DNA of 21,710 bases from Saksenaea vasiformis B4078 (lineage: Eukaryota > Mucoromycota > Mucoromycetes > Mucorales > Saksenaeaceae), in contig JNDT01001951.1 of NCBI GenBank assembly GCA_000697055.1, positions 1 to 21,710 on the forward strand, written 5' to 3'. The translations under genes were made by a program, and so were the position numbers. Each line of letters starts with the position of its first letter. Positions within the stretch are counted from its first letter, which is position 1. Positions 1 through 9,916 of this stretch are shown here, piece after piece. The notes below the pieces were generated by a model. That model was not told the origin of the DNA, searched no databases, and saw only the letters and a list, made by a program, of their open reading frames with translations.

Positions 1-44
1 TACTCCAAGTGAACGGAGGAGGCGCTTACGCAATCGCTGCTTGA
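1..44 (+). CDS. possible C-terminal tail of a gene cut by the left edge
   Basis: The third forward frame reads LQVNGGGAYAIAA and then TGA at 42-44. This would suit the last codons of a gene lying to the left, but thirteen codons prove nothing. The second forward frame is also open from the edge to 364, with a low-complexity hydrophobic translation that I do not believe. No family can be assigned. Confidence 0.2.
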   Translation, partial: LQVNGGGAYAIAA

Positions 45-670
45 CGACGATGATGCTATCTTCCTGGGCTTCTTTTTCTCATTGTTCTGTCTATTCACCT
101 GTTCTGTTTATCCAGCTGTCTCTTTTCCCTTTTCTTAACTGTTTGATATGGTTCTTGTCCCCATTCTGGATTTCACCGAGAAGGCATGAAAACAAGGCTA
201 GCTTTTGCCTTCTCTCCTTAAAGGCTATCATGATGAAGAGAGATGTAGACGCTGTGTTCATATTTTTAAGTGGGCTTGCGCTAGATCTAAGACGCTTAGG
301 CTTATCCGGAATTGATTGTATCATGCTATTAATTCATCGCAACGTAGACACGTCCAGAATTTGAACTCAGTAATTGTGGTTTGTAGCTCTTTACCGCTAT
401 TCAGACTTCTCAAGTACTTCATGCATATGATGTTTCTGGCTCAGTGATATAGAGCACAATTTGCACACGTGCGATTACTTATTCTCCTCAGTAGTTAACA
501 TGTATAACGTCTTCAGCTAGCAATATGGAATACATTTCCCACATATTTAAGGGGCTGCCAACGACTGGTTGATATCGTTTCTTTGATTCCTCGGGAACAC
601 GATACCTCTATGCTAGATAATATTCATTTCGTAAGACACTGATTGTATCTTTTCTGGTTATTTCTCTGGT
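45..670. other. intergenic, no supported gene
   Basis: AT-rich DNA with pyrimidine-rich tracts near 60-140. Open frames here are short, hydrophobic and overlap one another on both strands. I see no RNA gene, no recognisable domain and no convincing splice-linked exons. Confidence 0.5.
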
Positions 671-713
671 TCATTCTTGAGGAATGAATACCTTACATAA
701 TTCGGCGTTAGGT

Positions 714-757
714 GCGGATGCGAGTGTCGATGAATGCAGATGCGGGTGTGGATGAAT
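714..757. repeat. 22-bp direct repeat, two adjacent copies
   Basis: Positions 714-735 and 736-757 are neighbouring 22-base units of the form GCRGATGCGRGTGTSGATGAAT, differing at three sites. Remnants of the GATGMR pattern continue slightly further. It is a short minisatellite with no visible function. Confidence 0.75.
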
Positions 758-969
758 GTAGCGGTCGGTTGGATGGGCCATACGCATGCGAGCATATGCA
801 CACGGGATGGAAAAGTTTTGGAGGAAAAAAAGAAAAAAGAAAAACGGAAGAGCGATTATGAACACGAAGACTATGAAACAGCTACAGATTAGCGAGAACC
901 AAGTAGTAATGAAGAGCAACAGCGCGTTGTGGCCCAGCTGTGACCCAGCCAAAGATTAAGCGGGCGGGT

Positions 970-1300
970 TGTGACCCGTGTAACCATCGTTGTGATTCTC
1001 ACTTATGATAGTAGATCCAATATCCTTCGTCCTGAACAAGCTGCCGACTGCTCACCCCAAGCAGCGACGCCAAATCACATATTGGCGGAACATCTGGCCA
1101 AAGCTGTGCGACATTCTGTTACAAATCGATGCTCTCTGTCACACACCAGAGCAATTTCAGGTCGCCCCTCTGCTCCCTCGAACCGCTCGCAATGATTTAC
1201 TCCTATGGCTGGAGTCTTCACCTACCACCTCCCGATGCGCCACAGCTACAACCGCAATTCTTTTGACACCCCTTTTCCCACGATCTCCCTCCCCAGCTTA
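970..1300 (+). pseudogene. possible C-terminal fragment of a LINE-type retrotransposon protein
   Basis: From 1005 the frame runs 98 codons and contains DPISFVLNKLP, then a W-R-N-I-W-P-K-L-C-D motif, then a leucine/aspartate helix ending in CHTPEQF. Just upstream, in another frame, lie closely spaced Cys, His and Asp-Ser-His codons (975-1005). Tryptophan-rich I-x-x-W-P-x-[LI]-C segments after a Cys/His cluster resemble the C-terminal ends of reverse transcriptases of fungal non-LTR elements, but this match is from memory and unverified. There is no start codon context, reverse transcriptase core or target-site duplication in the window, so it would be a 5'-truncated or decayed relic. The stretch after about 1160 turns serine/proline/threonine rich and is probably non-coding. 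Confidence 0.35.
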
Positions 1301-1700
1301 ACTTTCTGTTCTTTCCTACTTGTTCTATCTTCTCTCTTTTTCTTATAGTACGGATGCTTGCTTTCAATCCTTCCCCCATCTCTTTTCTCCTACTTCGTCA
1401 TCCCCTTAGATCTGATACTTTTCGCCTTTCTTTTTTCCCTTCGCTCACAAGGGTTTTTTCTCTCCCATTTTCTCCGAGACCGAGCCAGAGTGGACATGTT
1501 AAATAACGAAGCACTCACGGTTATTCAATAAAAAAAACAAATTTTCAACTACTTTTTACATTACTTTAAATACATTTTGCATCCATCAAGTGTTCTCTAA
1601 GGAAAGATTGAACGTGCGCTATTACTTCATCAACTTTTCGTCAGACTATCAAATAACTTAACGTGAACTTGGAACCTCCGATGCACACAGAATTTATCCA
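1301..1700. other. intergenic, pyrimidine-rich then AT-rich
   Basis: About 1310-1470 is a long C/T-rich stretch on the plus strand. It is followed by AT-rich DNA with AATAAA-like sequence near 1525-1535. It could be the 3' tail of the element upstream. Nothing else is supported. Confidence 0.4.
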
Positions 1701-2350
1701 AGCAGTATAAAAAATTAATTCCTGGTTAGTAAATGGAATAAATATTTGGATGGCCTTTTACTTACCCCAAAAGGGTATTGCCATGCGCTTATGGCATCCA
1801 GCCACCGCACCTGACTCGGTGTGGGCGGTTATAATCGACGATGGCTTCCACGAAGCGGCCACGTTTGGTTGACGGCGTGCAGAGGACTTGAAGCGATACA
1901 ACATGTGGCGATCTATTCCAAAAAAATGAGCGATCCTGAGTGTGTGGCAATATTTGCATACTTGATTGAAGGGCGAAGGGCGCCAACACAGCCAAGGTAG
2001 TTTGGGACAGAGGTCATGTAACCTAAACTGGAGACAAAAAGGACACGGATAATCCTGTATGTATACAATGGATTGACATCCTTACCGGGGATGTTAAAGA
2101 TGAACGGAGCCAAGGAAAAAAAAAATTCATGCGTGCCTTTAAATATGGATCACTCTGCCATTATCTTCAACATTTTTAATGCTTTCCGATGGGATACCGA
2201 AAAACCATCACTGAAGCGCTTTAATGCAAAAATGGGGTCATCCAGATGAGAACTATTCCTTGGATTAACGCAAAATGACTTACTTCCCAGCGCAAAGACG
2301 TATCACTCTCCAGCACGAAAGTTACTCGGCTTGATCCCAGACCCAGTAAA
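1700..2350 (-). pseudogene. copy A of an unrecognised three-copy gene family
   Basis: On the minus strand a 61-nt exon-like block (2022-1962) encodes G-Y-MTSVPNYLGCVGALRPSI. It matches a block of exactly the same length in copy B (6081-6021) at the residues M-x-S-x-x-N-x-L-G-C-x-G-A-x-R-P-S. A preceding block reads NIPG before a GTAAGG donor (about 2086), and a further upstream block begins GATGG after a TTCAG acceptor (about 2211), as in copy C. Two acceptor positions that read TAG or CAG in copy B read TGG or TTGG here, and the exon after 1961 does not splice in frame. I therefore read it as a decayed paralogue. The plus strand is also rich in hairpins (1779-1796, 1805-1824, 1844-1856), so a structured RNA remains an alternative. 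No function is known. Confidence 0.35.
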
Positions 2351-2702
2351 TCCAACGTACCAATTTAGCAACATGTCTTGTTTTTCATGTAACAACCAAG
2401 ATCAGGGCGCCTTTTCTAGTACAAGAAAGTAAACTCTGACAGAGTGGATATTCGGGCGGGGAATTGCTAGGGACCCTCCACTGTGAGAGACTTCGCTACT
2501 TCTGTATTACACTACACCTGAGTATGGCAACTAGTGATACTTCTATTTTAATATCCGTTCAGAATCTGGGGGTGCTGGAGTGACCATTCGGGCGCAAACC
2601 ATACGACCTGTTACACATCCGAGCAACGTCACAGTTTTAGATTCATGCGGGGAGTCACCCTTTTTTTACTCACAAGTTTGCAGGTTTTTTTTTCTCCGAG
2701 TA
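2351..2702. other. upstream region of the zinc GTPase gene
   Basis: No gene is seen. A T-rich tract (2662-2695) sits directly before the first ATG of the next gene and probably lies in its promoter or 5' untranslated region. No clear TATA box was found at the usual distance. Confidence 0.4.
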
Positions 2703-4349
2703 ATGGCTGATTTTGACGAGATTCCCGACCTTGTACCTGCAACTTTCGAAAGGTGCATAGAAGTTTAGTTTTGGTATCCGTTACTTATGGTTGTAATAGC
2801 ACTGTTGACCGAGTAGAGTCGTCTGTAAACGCGATTGGAGAAGAGGAACAGCAACGTCAAAAGATCCCCGTTACCATTGTCACAGGTACCGCGTAAATTG
2901 ATCTGAACACACGCTATAAAAGTCATTATAGGCTTTTTGGGAAGTGGAAAAACGACATTGCTCAATTACATTCTTACCGAGAAACACGAAAAGAAGATAG
3001 CAGTTATTCTCAATGAATTCGGCGAAAGTAAACTATAGTTCTACAGGAAAGAGAAAGTTGGCTAATTGTTTTCCCAAAGGCAGCGACATTGAGAAATCCT
3101 TGTCAGTCAATCAGGAAGGAACTCTTTATGAAGAATGGCTTGAATTACGCAATGGATGCCTCTGCTGTACCGTCAAGTAAGTAATAAATTGAAAAAAAGG
3201 TAACGGGTATTTACGACAAGGAAACAGAGACAATGGTATTGTGGCAATAGAGAATTTGATGGCCAAACGAGGGAAGTTTGACTACATTCTGTTGGAAACA
3301 AGGTATGTGTTACAAGTACAAGGTAGTGGTTAAATAAAAGCTGTATTTTATAGCGGCCTTGCAGATCCAGGTCCGATTGCTTCCATGTTTTGGCTAGACG
3401 ATGGACTAGCTAGTGACATATACCTGGACGGAATTGTGACGCTAGTGGATGCTAAGCATATTCGTGAGGTTCGTGGTTCAAAGCGGGCTAATTGGTTATA
3501 ACAAGCTCTTTAAAGCACTTAAATGAGAAGAAGGAAAACGTTTTGATCAACGAAGCTCTCAAGTAACGTTTCATCCGCTCTAAACCGTGGGAAAATCCTA
3601 ACCATGATTATAGGCAGATTGCTATTGCGGATAAAATTGTCATAAACAAAATAGATTTGCTAACAAATCAAGAGTTGGATCATTTAGAAGAAGATATCCG
3701 TGCAGTCAACTCTGTTGCTGACGTACTACGTACCGAAAGATCCAAGTTAGTGTTTCCTTGGGAAGTTTTAATGTTGCTGATACAGCTGTAGAATCCCTTT
3801 GGACTTTGTACTAGACGTTCACGCATATGATGTTCACGATGCGGATTCACTGGCTCAGCAGACTCAAAAGCTGAAGGAACACAACGATGTTCATGCCCAT
3901 CATTTGAGTCATGTATGCTCACTTTTTTCTTTCTCTATTTGGACCAAACTCACTTTTACGGATAGGATGTTCAAACAGTCTGTATCCAATTTAACACGCA
4001 ATTGGATACATTGGAAAAGTTTGAAACTTGGATTCAATCGTTACTATGGGATAAGGTGATTCCAGGCGCTGCTGAGCAGGCACCAGGATCAGATGATGAT
4101 GCAATCATGGTGCTACGCCTGAAAGGCATTTTGCAGCCACCAAAAAATAGTCAGAAGACGGTTAATCAGAAGATGGTAATCCAAGGGGTACAGGATCTGT
4201 ATGATATCCAGGAAGGCTATGCACACGAAGAAACGACCGAAGGAGTCTCGAAGATTGTCTTGATTGGAAAGAACTTGCGTAAAGAAAAGCTGCTGGAGTC
4301 ATTTGCGAACTGGGTTCAGATTGACCGAACCTGTATTCAGGTCGCGTAA
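2703..4349 (+). CDS. ZNG1: CobW-domain zinc-transferring GTPase (Zng1/CBWD type)
   Basis: Ten exons join to 400 codons: 2703-2752, 2800-2885, 2932-3027, 3080-3176, 3228-3302, 3354-3468, 3516-3562, 3614-3745, 3792-3912, 3966-4349. All nine introns are GT-AG and 46-53 nt. The protein has a Walker A motif GFLGSGKTT (46-54), NEFGES (73-78), the metal-binding CLCC (104-107), SGLADP (135-140), NKID (200-203), a His-rich linker around 263-273 and a C-terminal CobW domain to residue 400. These are the hallmarks of G3E-family metallochaperone GTPases, and length and exon-by-exon similarity fit the eukaryotic CBWD/Zng1 branch, which hands zinc to methionine aminopeptidase 1. The N-terminus carries IPDLVP (7-12), which fits the short motif Zng1 uses to bind that client. 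The start is the first ATG giving this N-terminus. Function is inferred from family. Confidence 0.95.
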
Positions 4350-4397
4350 GCCTGTTGCTAGGAAACGGTTTATTGAAAAGGCGTCTATGTTATAGTA

Positions 4398-4403
4398 AAT
4401 AAA
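4398..4403 (+). terminator. polyadenylation signal AATAAA after ZNG1
   Basis: A canonical AATAAA lies about 49 nt after the TAA stop of the zinc GTPase gene and is the likely 3'-end processing signal. Confidence 0.6.
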
Positions 4404-4409
4404 TCTTGC

Positions 4410-5149
4410 GTCAATCAAAGCTCAACCCTATATTAAAAAGCAAATATAGGTCACTAATATATCAGAGAATCATTTAACTCGCTTGAACTTGACTCTCGAA
4501 AGAGTACCCAGGAATCAGTTTCTACGGCGGAAACTGACACAACTCTCGCTGGTCGCCGTTAACCGCAACCATCTACTGCTCTCGCTGCCGGATCCGGCCG
4601 GTATTTCCAAAACAGCTTGAGCTTCCTGTTGTGTCTCGCCTCGAAAACATGGACCATGAGACGAACTCTTGGCTGCCAGCACTTTGTCAGGTGGAGCCGC
4701 TTCCATGGAAGTGCTTTCTCGTATCGTCGCCGCTCGCTCTAACTTTATTCGTTCTAGCGATACTCATGGTATAACGATCATTTTTGAGATGGCCGGCCGG
4801 CGATATCCGGTCGCTTGAAGAAAGGTATCGTTATAGCGAGTACACCAATAAACAAATGCCCAGGCAACAAAAGGACCTTGACGCAGTTGTCAGATTAAGA
4901 CACGCTACAGTCTGTATGGTGAGCAGGCGATCATGTGAAGTCCATCAACTCTATGGTTTTCTACCAACTGATGTTCTTCTGACAGGAAAAAGGACTTTTT
5001 GGGGTGCTGCGAGAAGTAAGTAAATATATTCCTTATAACAAATGTAAGATCAATGCAAATAACTCCGGATTATTCTGGTATGAACTCATCATGAAACGTT
5101 TCCATGCCTTGTGTTAAGACATAGATAAAGCTGTCACTGATGTAATGAA
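4410..5149. other. intergenic, no supported gene
   Basis: 4500-4800 is richer in G+C than its surroundings. On the plus strand it contains a 41-codon frame (4649-4774) ending in a hydrophobic segment, and an unrelated minus-strand frame of 63 codons. Neither resembles a known protein. 4784-5023 holds a 79-codon plus frame of arginine-rich, unremarkable composition. I cannot link these by splicing into a convincing gene. Confidence 0.35.
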
Positions 5150-5580
5150 TCATCTCAGGCTCAGAAGGACGTATGCTTTCAGCGGCACATTTTCCTGTCG
5201 TAGACTTTCCAATAAGATGCTAAGAAATCCATCACTGTAAAAAATGGAACTACTCCAACATAAACTGCAGTTACATAAACGTAAACTGTTCATTACACGA
5301 ACATAAACATACGTATTTGGAAGCACAGAATCCATCTGGAAGTAACGCCGAATAATTTCGAGTAAGCGCAAAATCATGGGAAAAATCCTGTAAATTATCG
5401 TAGCCTTGTCTCAAATTTCCTGATATTCTCTACACTGTATACACCGAAGAGACTTACAGATCCTCCAGGATCACTACAGTTCGCGTCATTACGTTCCAGC
5501 CGCTGTCAGATGATTTCTCCGAGCTCTGCATTGGGATAGTCAGCGAGACTCATAACCAACTTGCGGGGCTTGTTATCTGG
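5150..5580 (-). pseudogene. copy C of the unrecognised three-copy gene family
   Basis: A minus-strand frame reads MSLADYPNAELGEII, then TGA, then continues in the same frame as QRLERNDANCSDPGGS up to a GTAAGT donor (about 5457). After an acceptor TTTACAG (about 5388) the frame begins D-F-S-H-D-F-A-L. This aligns with D-L-S-Y-Y-S-A-L in copy B near 6430 (shared D, S, A, L, P, F spacing). A later block after TTTTTTACAG (about 5236) starts GATGGATTT and matches copy A near 2210. The in-frame TGA and uncertain exon chaining suggest a decayed copy. An alternative frame of the last block (DGFLSILLESLRQENVP) is also open and looks like a helical repeat. I do not recognise the protein. Confidence 0.3.
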
Positions 5581-5595
5581 GAATAAAACCGGGAT

Positions 5596-6480
5596 TTAAG
5601 AGACAGACCCGCATGAGGACGGAGTGAAGGCAACAGAGATTGTGCGAGCGTCAATGAGGCATAACTAAGTTTGTGATAATGAAGAATTGTATATACGGTC
5701 ATTAGTACGTGAATTGGCGATAAGCTCGTACTCTACGTACATCAAATTGATTACTCGATGGACAAAACTCATCTAGAGTAGCATAAAAATACATTCATGG
5801 TTAGTGCATAGAATATAGTCTGGGTTTCAGCTACTTACCTGGAAGGGTAATCCGGCCGTTGGCGGAAGCCAGGCCCGCACTACCTCTAGTGGGGCTGGAG
5901 GGAGGAGAACCGGCCAACGCAGCCATGGAATACGCACTGTAGGGAACTTGAAGCGATACAACCTCTAGCGTTGTCTTGCAGAGGATGCATGATGCGGAAT
6001 GTGTGATCACATATACTTACTAGAATGATGGACGAAAAGCACCACCGCAGCCAAGGCGGTTCCGGGCAGAGGCCATAGAGGCTAAATCATTGGCAAAACT
6101 GAAATGATTTAATTCTGAATGCGCATTCCATCAAAAGTATGTGCCGGGAATATTCGAAACCCAGAGCTGAAGAGAAAGAAATTATGCACCTTGCTAACCC
6201 ATCACAACTTGTTATCTGAAAACAACTGTTCCAATGGACACTTGAAGCAATAGCTCAGGATGGGGAACTAATAATACCATCAGCTTAATAAACTTTGAGT
6301 TGATGCACAAAGGTCTGCTTCCTACGCACGATTCAAGTGTATAGCACGCAAAAAGGGCTTTCATCCAATGTAAAATTCATTTGGAGTCAACCCCAAAGTA
6401 ATTGACAGTAGCGCAGAATAATAGGAAAGATCCCGGAAATGAAAGGAGATCTTTAGGAGCTGCAGAGATCTACTTCTTTT
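5596..6480 (-). pseudogene. copy B of the unrecognised three-copy gene family, best-preserved 3' part
   Basis: Four minus-strand exons chain in one open frame with GT-AG introns: 6081-6021 (61 nt), 5936-5839 (98 nt), 5772-5741 (32 nt), 5664-5596 (ending in TAA). Donors are GTAAGTATAT, GTAAGTAGC and GTACGTAGAG. The intron 5773-5838 has a CACTAAC branch site. Read from the ATG at 6076 this gives 84 residues beginning MASARNRLGCGGAFRPSF, followed by a Ser/Pro/Ala-rich middle. Upstream, a block ending N-I-P-G (about 6143) is followed by GC rather than GT, and a block near 6430 (DLSYYSALL) runs into TGA. It may therefore be a short live gene with relic 5' sequence, or a relic throughout. The 98-nt exon contains two strong hairpins. 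Family unknown. Confidence 0.4.
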
Positions 6481-8266
6481 TTCCAGTCTCCTGATCATGC
6501 CATAACTTTATGCACAGATATTCTTGTATTACGTTAGGTCACGAAAATGTTTATATCTATATATACAAGCAACGCCACATACGGTTAGATTACATGGTTT
6601 GTGGCTGTAGCAGCGCTGTATAGCAACAAAGGACGATGTAGCGATAGATTGCACCCCCCTCTATGAAGGTACACATTACCCCTCATGCTAAAAAGAAGAG
6701 AAAAGAAAGGGGAGAACGGAAGCTCTGACAACGCAGGGGAGCAGATGTTCGTCAGCTGCTTCTTATTATCATCGTTGTCGAGATTGACATATAGTCACTC
6801 CGCCTGCTTTTAAATAAGCTAGGAGGAGCAGTATGACAAACTAACGGAGTACTTCTAAATCCCCACGGTTACTTTGCTTGATCGGGAGAAACAAACAAGC
6901 ACCTTTCCACTCACCAGGAATGTAACTTACTGCTGAGCAAATGATACGTTTCCTTCTACTGTTTCTGGAACATAGTGTAAGTATGAAACTTTTCTTCTGA
7001 TCAACATGTTTAATGCAAACAGAAGCTTGACCTTGCCTAAATTGGTTAGTGGAATGTTCAAATTTGTGGAGACTTGAACGATTATGCTATACTTACACTT
7101 CAACGATTGCCACCCAATATTCTGCACTCTACCTCATTGATTGCTCATAAATACTGCTTCTCTTCTCTGTAGCAGACTCATCGGTATGATGATTGGCGTT
7201 TGAATGCATTGTAATGTGAATCTTGTGCTGAAAGCTCGCATTTTTTTTTATTATTGGCTTTGGAGCTTTTTGCCAGAAAACTCTGGAGATTCAAACACAT
7301 TTTGCTGGTGCGATTAAGAAAATACGTTCAATTGTGCATGCAATTCTGTAAAGATTTCAGGTTTTTCAACCGATCTTTACCATGTTAATGCCTCAAATTA
7401 TGTTTATGTGTAGGGTCATTGTCATTATGTCGTCCAAATTATACCGTCATTATGGGGATTTTTATATTTTTTGTACAACTTTTTTATGCTTAATTGTTTC
7501 TGATGAAACAATACATAGTCTGTAATCTAGTTAAGGTGCGCGATATCTACAGAATAACTAAGGAACGTTCCATATTTTCTGGTTTACAGAGGTTAATAGA
7601 ACACGTAACATATATGACCCTTAGAAACAGTATGTCAGCACGTGCTTGATATACCCCAGCAAACTGTCTCATATATATAGAGGAGATCAGAGCCACATTA
7701 ATAGATGTATCACGATCTCGATCATTTGCCTTTGCAAAATGATATTCTTGGATCAACTGAATGCGTTTATGTCATACCACGAAACAACAGTAAAAGGAAA
7801 ATGCAGTTCGTACCTGAACTGCTGCATTCAATATAAAATGTACACAATAAAAGTGTTCCTGTTTCTCAGAAGATCAACGGGTAGAATGAATGACGTGATC
7901 TATACGTCAGATAACAAAGAAATGGTATTCCGAGCAAAAGCGATAGGATATATTTTTGTTTAAATGTGCAGTGCTTGGAGTATCATCCGAGTAAAGTACT
8001 TGAAAAAGTCTTCCGGAGTTTCGTAGCGTAGACGATCAATGGGATTGATATCAACCGAGCTATCCAGTTCAATTCATAATGAATACATTTGCTATTGTTG
8101 TCTTTCTTTTCTCAAAGTATAAGCTGTGCTATCGTACATTGTTCATTGCCATAATGAAGCGATACACAATTGATAAAACATCCAGAGAATTTATAGGGGT
8201 CGGGACGTAACGTCTGGTTCCAAAAAAGAAAAGTCGGACTTATGCAAGGTCCTTTTAACAGCGACG
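6481..8266. other. long gene-poor stretch
   Basis: AT-rich DNA with no recognisable coding exon. The longest frame is 7646-7963 on plus (105 codons) with a cysteine/isoleucine-rich composition typical of chance frames in AT-rich DNA; others are 60-70 codons. No tRNA-like cloverleaf or TE motif was found by eye. The promoter of the following gene occupies the right end. Confidence 0.4.
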
Positions 8267-8272
8267 TATAAA
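8267..8272 (+). promoter_or_regulatory. TATA box of the Sel1-repeat gene
   Basis: TATAAA lies 46 nt before the ATG at 8318, and the leader between them is pyrimidine-rich. Spacing fits a transcription start 20-30 nt ahead of the ATG. Confidence 0.5.
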
Positions 8273-8317
8273 TTTCTGCCCCTTTCTTTCTTTACACTGA
8301 CTTCCCCTTCCGTCACT

Positions 8318-9916
8318 ATGTTCACAGATATCAAGCGAAGAGTAAGTCAATGCTATTCTCCTACACCTACCACGGACGGAAAGACGACATCGCCCTTGCA
8401 ATTATCTAGTTTGTTCAGCGAAAAGAGACCATCACTGCAACGGTCTGGGATTATCACGAGAAATTCTACTTCCAGCCAGTCCTCTTTGGCGTCCTCATCT
8501 GCACCATCTACTCCCCGTCCTCATCGTTTTCCATCGTTCCTTTCATCTTCATCAGATAACGCAGATATCCAATGGCTTGACCACTCTCATCTCAAACCGG
8601 GCGAAAAGGCATCATTACTGTCTTATACCAAAACGATCGACATGTATAGAGAAAATGTCAAAAAGACCAAGAGTTCCGAGATTCAATGCGATTTTGCACT
8701 CTTCCTGGTCCAAGCAGCGAAACAACTATCTTGCTCTGAGCATCTAATGGAATCCGAGAGATTATTGAAACAGAACGCCGTACGGGGTCATGTACCATCC
8801 CAATACTATCTAGCGAATATGTACGCTGCTGGACTACTTTATCCGAAACCTCCAAGCTTTGATAAGGCATTTCCTCTTTTTCATCAAGCTGCGAAACATC
8901 ATCATCCAGACGCTGCTTATCGGTAGGCTATCCTTTCATTTATGTATAAAAACACAGACTACTTTGAAATCATCCTTTTTGCTACGATCGACGCTCAAAA
9001 TGTACAAATACTTTCCTGCTTTTTTTTCTGAGTTATATATGGGAAAACTAAAATAGAGTTCTATATTTTTTTTTACCTTTTTTTAGCACGGCCAAATGTT
9101 ATGAAGATGGGCTTGGCACTCGACGCGACAAATCTAAAGCTGTCCAATTCTATAGGTAAAGTATAATGTACGGTTTAAAAATATGGAAAAGGAAAAACGC
9201 CAAACTAACTTTGTCTTCTCCTTTTCTTTGTTGACAGAAAAGCAGCTACGCTTAATCATCCGGGTGCCATGTACCGACTTGGTTTGGCGGAGTTGTATGG
9301 TGATCTAGGATTGTCACGCAATCTGCGTAATGGCCATAAATGGCTCAAAAGATCCGCTGAAGCTGCCACCATACAGTACCCACATGCGCTTCATGAACTG
9401 GCTGTGCTGCACGAGCGGGGTGCAGAAAGTATTGTGCTCCGAGATCACGATTATGCAGTTGTACTGTATACCGAAGCAGCAGCTAAGTTGGCTTATGCTC
9501 CCTCTGCTTTCCGGCTCGGTGAAATTTACGAGTTTGGGCGTTTAAATCGCCCCATCGACCCTCATCGTTCCATACAATACTATATGATCGCAGCAGAGCA
9601 AGATCACCCAGAGGCATGCTTCGCACTGACAGCATGGTATCTGGTAGGAGCACCAGAGTTATTGGAACAATCCGATGAACAGGCCTTTGCTTGGGCGTTG
9701 CGTTCAGCTCAACTTGGTCTAGCAAAAGCTGAATATGCGGTTGGCTACTTTCATGAGGTTGGAATCGGAACACCGAAAGATATGAATTGCGCTCTTGAAT
9801 GGTACGCAAAGGCAGCGAGGCAAGGTGAAAAACGTGCCTTGCAGCGTTTGCAACAGGATGGAAGGGGCCATGAAAACAAAGGACTGGCGAGGAAACTTAC
9901 TTTCTGGAAAAAGTAA
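8318..9916 (+). CDS. SKT5: Skt5/Chs4-type chitin synthase regulator, Sel1 repeats
   Basis: Three exons (8318-8922, 9087-9155, 9238-9916) give 450 residues. Introns are 164 and 82 nt, GTAGGC...TTTTTTTAG and GTAAAG...GACAG, and both joins fall inside arginine codons within Sel1 repeats. Residues 1-90 are Ser/Thr/Pro-rich and probably disordered. From about 125 to the end, tandem Sel1/TPR-like helical repeats follow, such as CYEDGLGTRRDKSKAVQFY across the middle exon. The stretches ACFALTAWYLVGAP (351-364) and LAKAEYAVGYFHEVGIG (386-402) are close to the signature of fungal Skt5/Chs4, which activates or anchors class IV chitin synthase at sites of wall growth. It is shorter than yeast Skt5 and ends in KLTFWKK without the prenylated CaaX end of yeast Chs4, so membrane attachment would differ. 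Family call is strong; direct role is inferred. Confidence 0.9.

Noticed and set aside
671..952. 93-codon minus-strand frame
   Set aside because: Poly-Phe/Leu translation arises from an A-rich tract and the His-rich part from the 22-bp repeat.
4649..4774. 41-codon plus frame ending in a transmembrane-like segment
   Set aside because: Too short, no exon partner could be joined, and the hydrophobic end may be chance.
5831..5950. U1 snRNA gene beginning ACTTACCTGG
   Set aside because: The match is the reverse complement of a consensus splice donor on the minus strand. No U1-70K loop sequence or Sm site follows.
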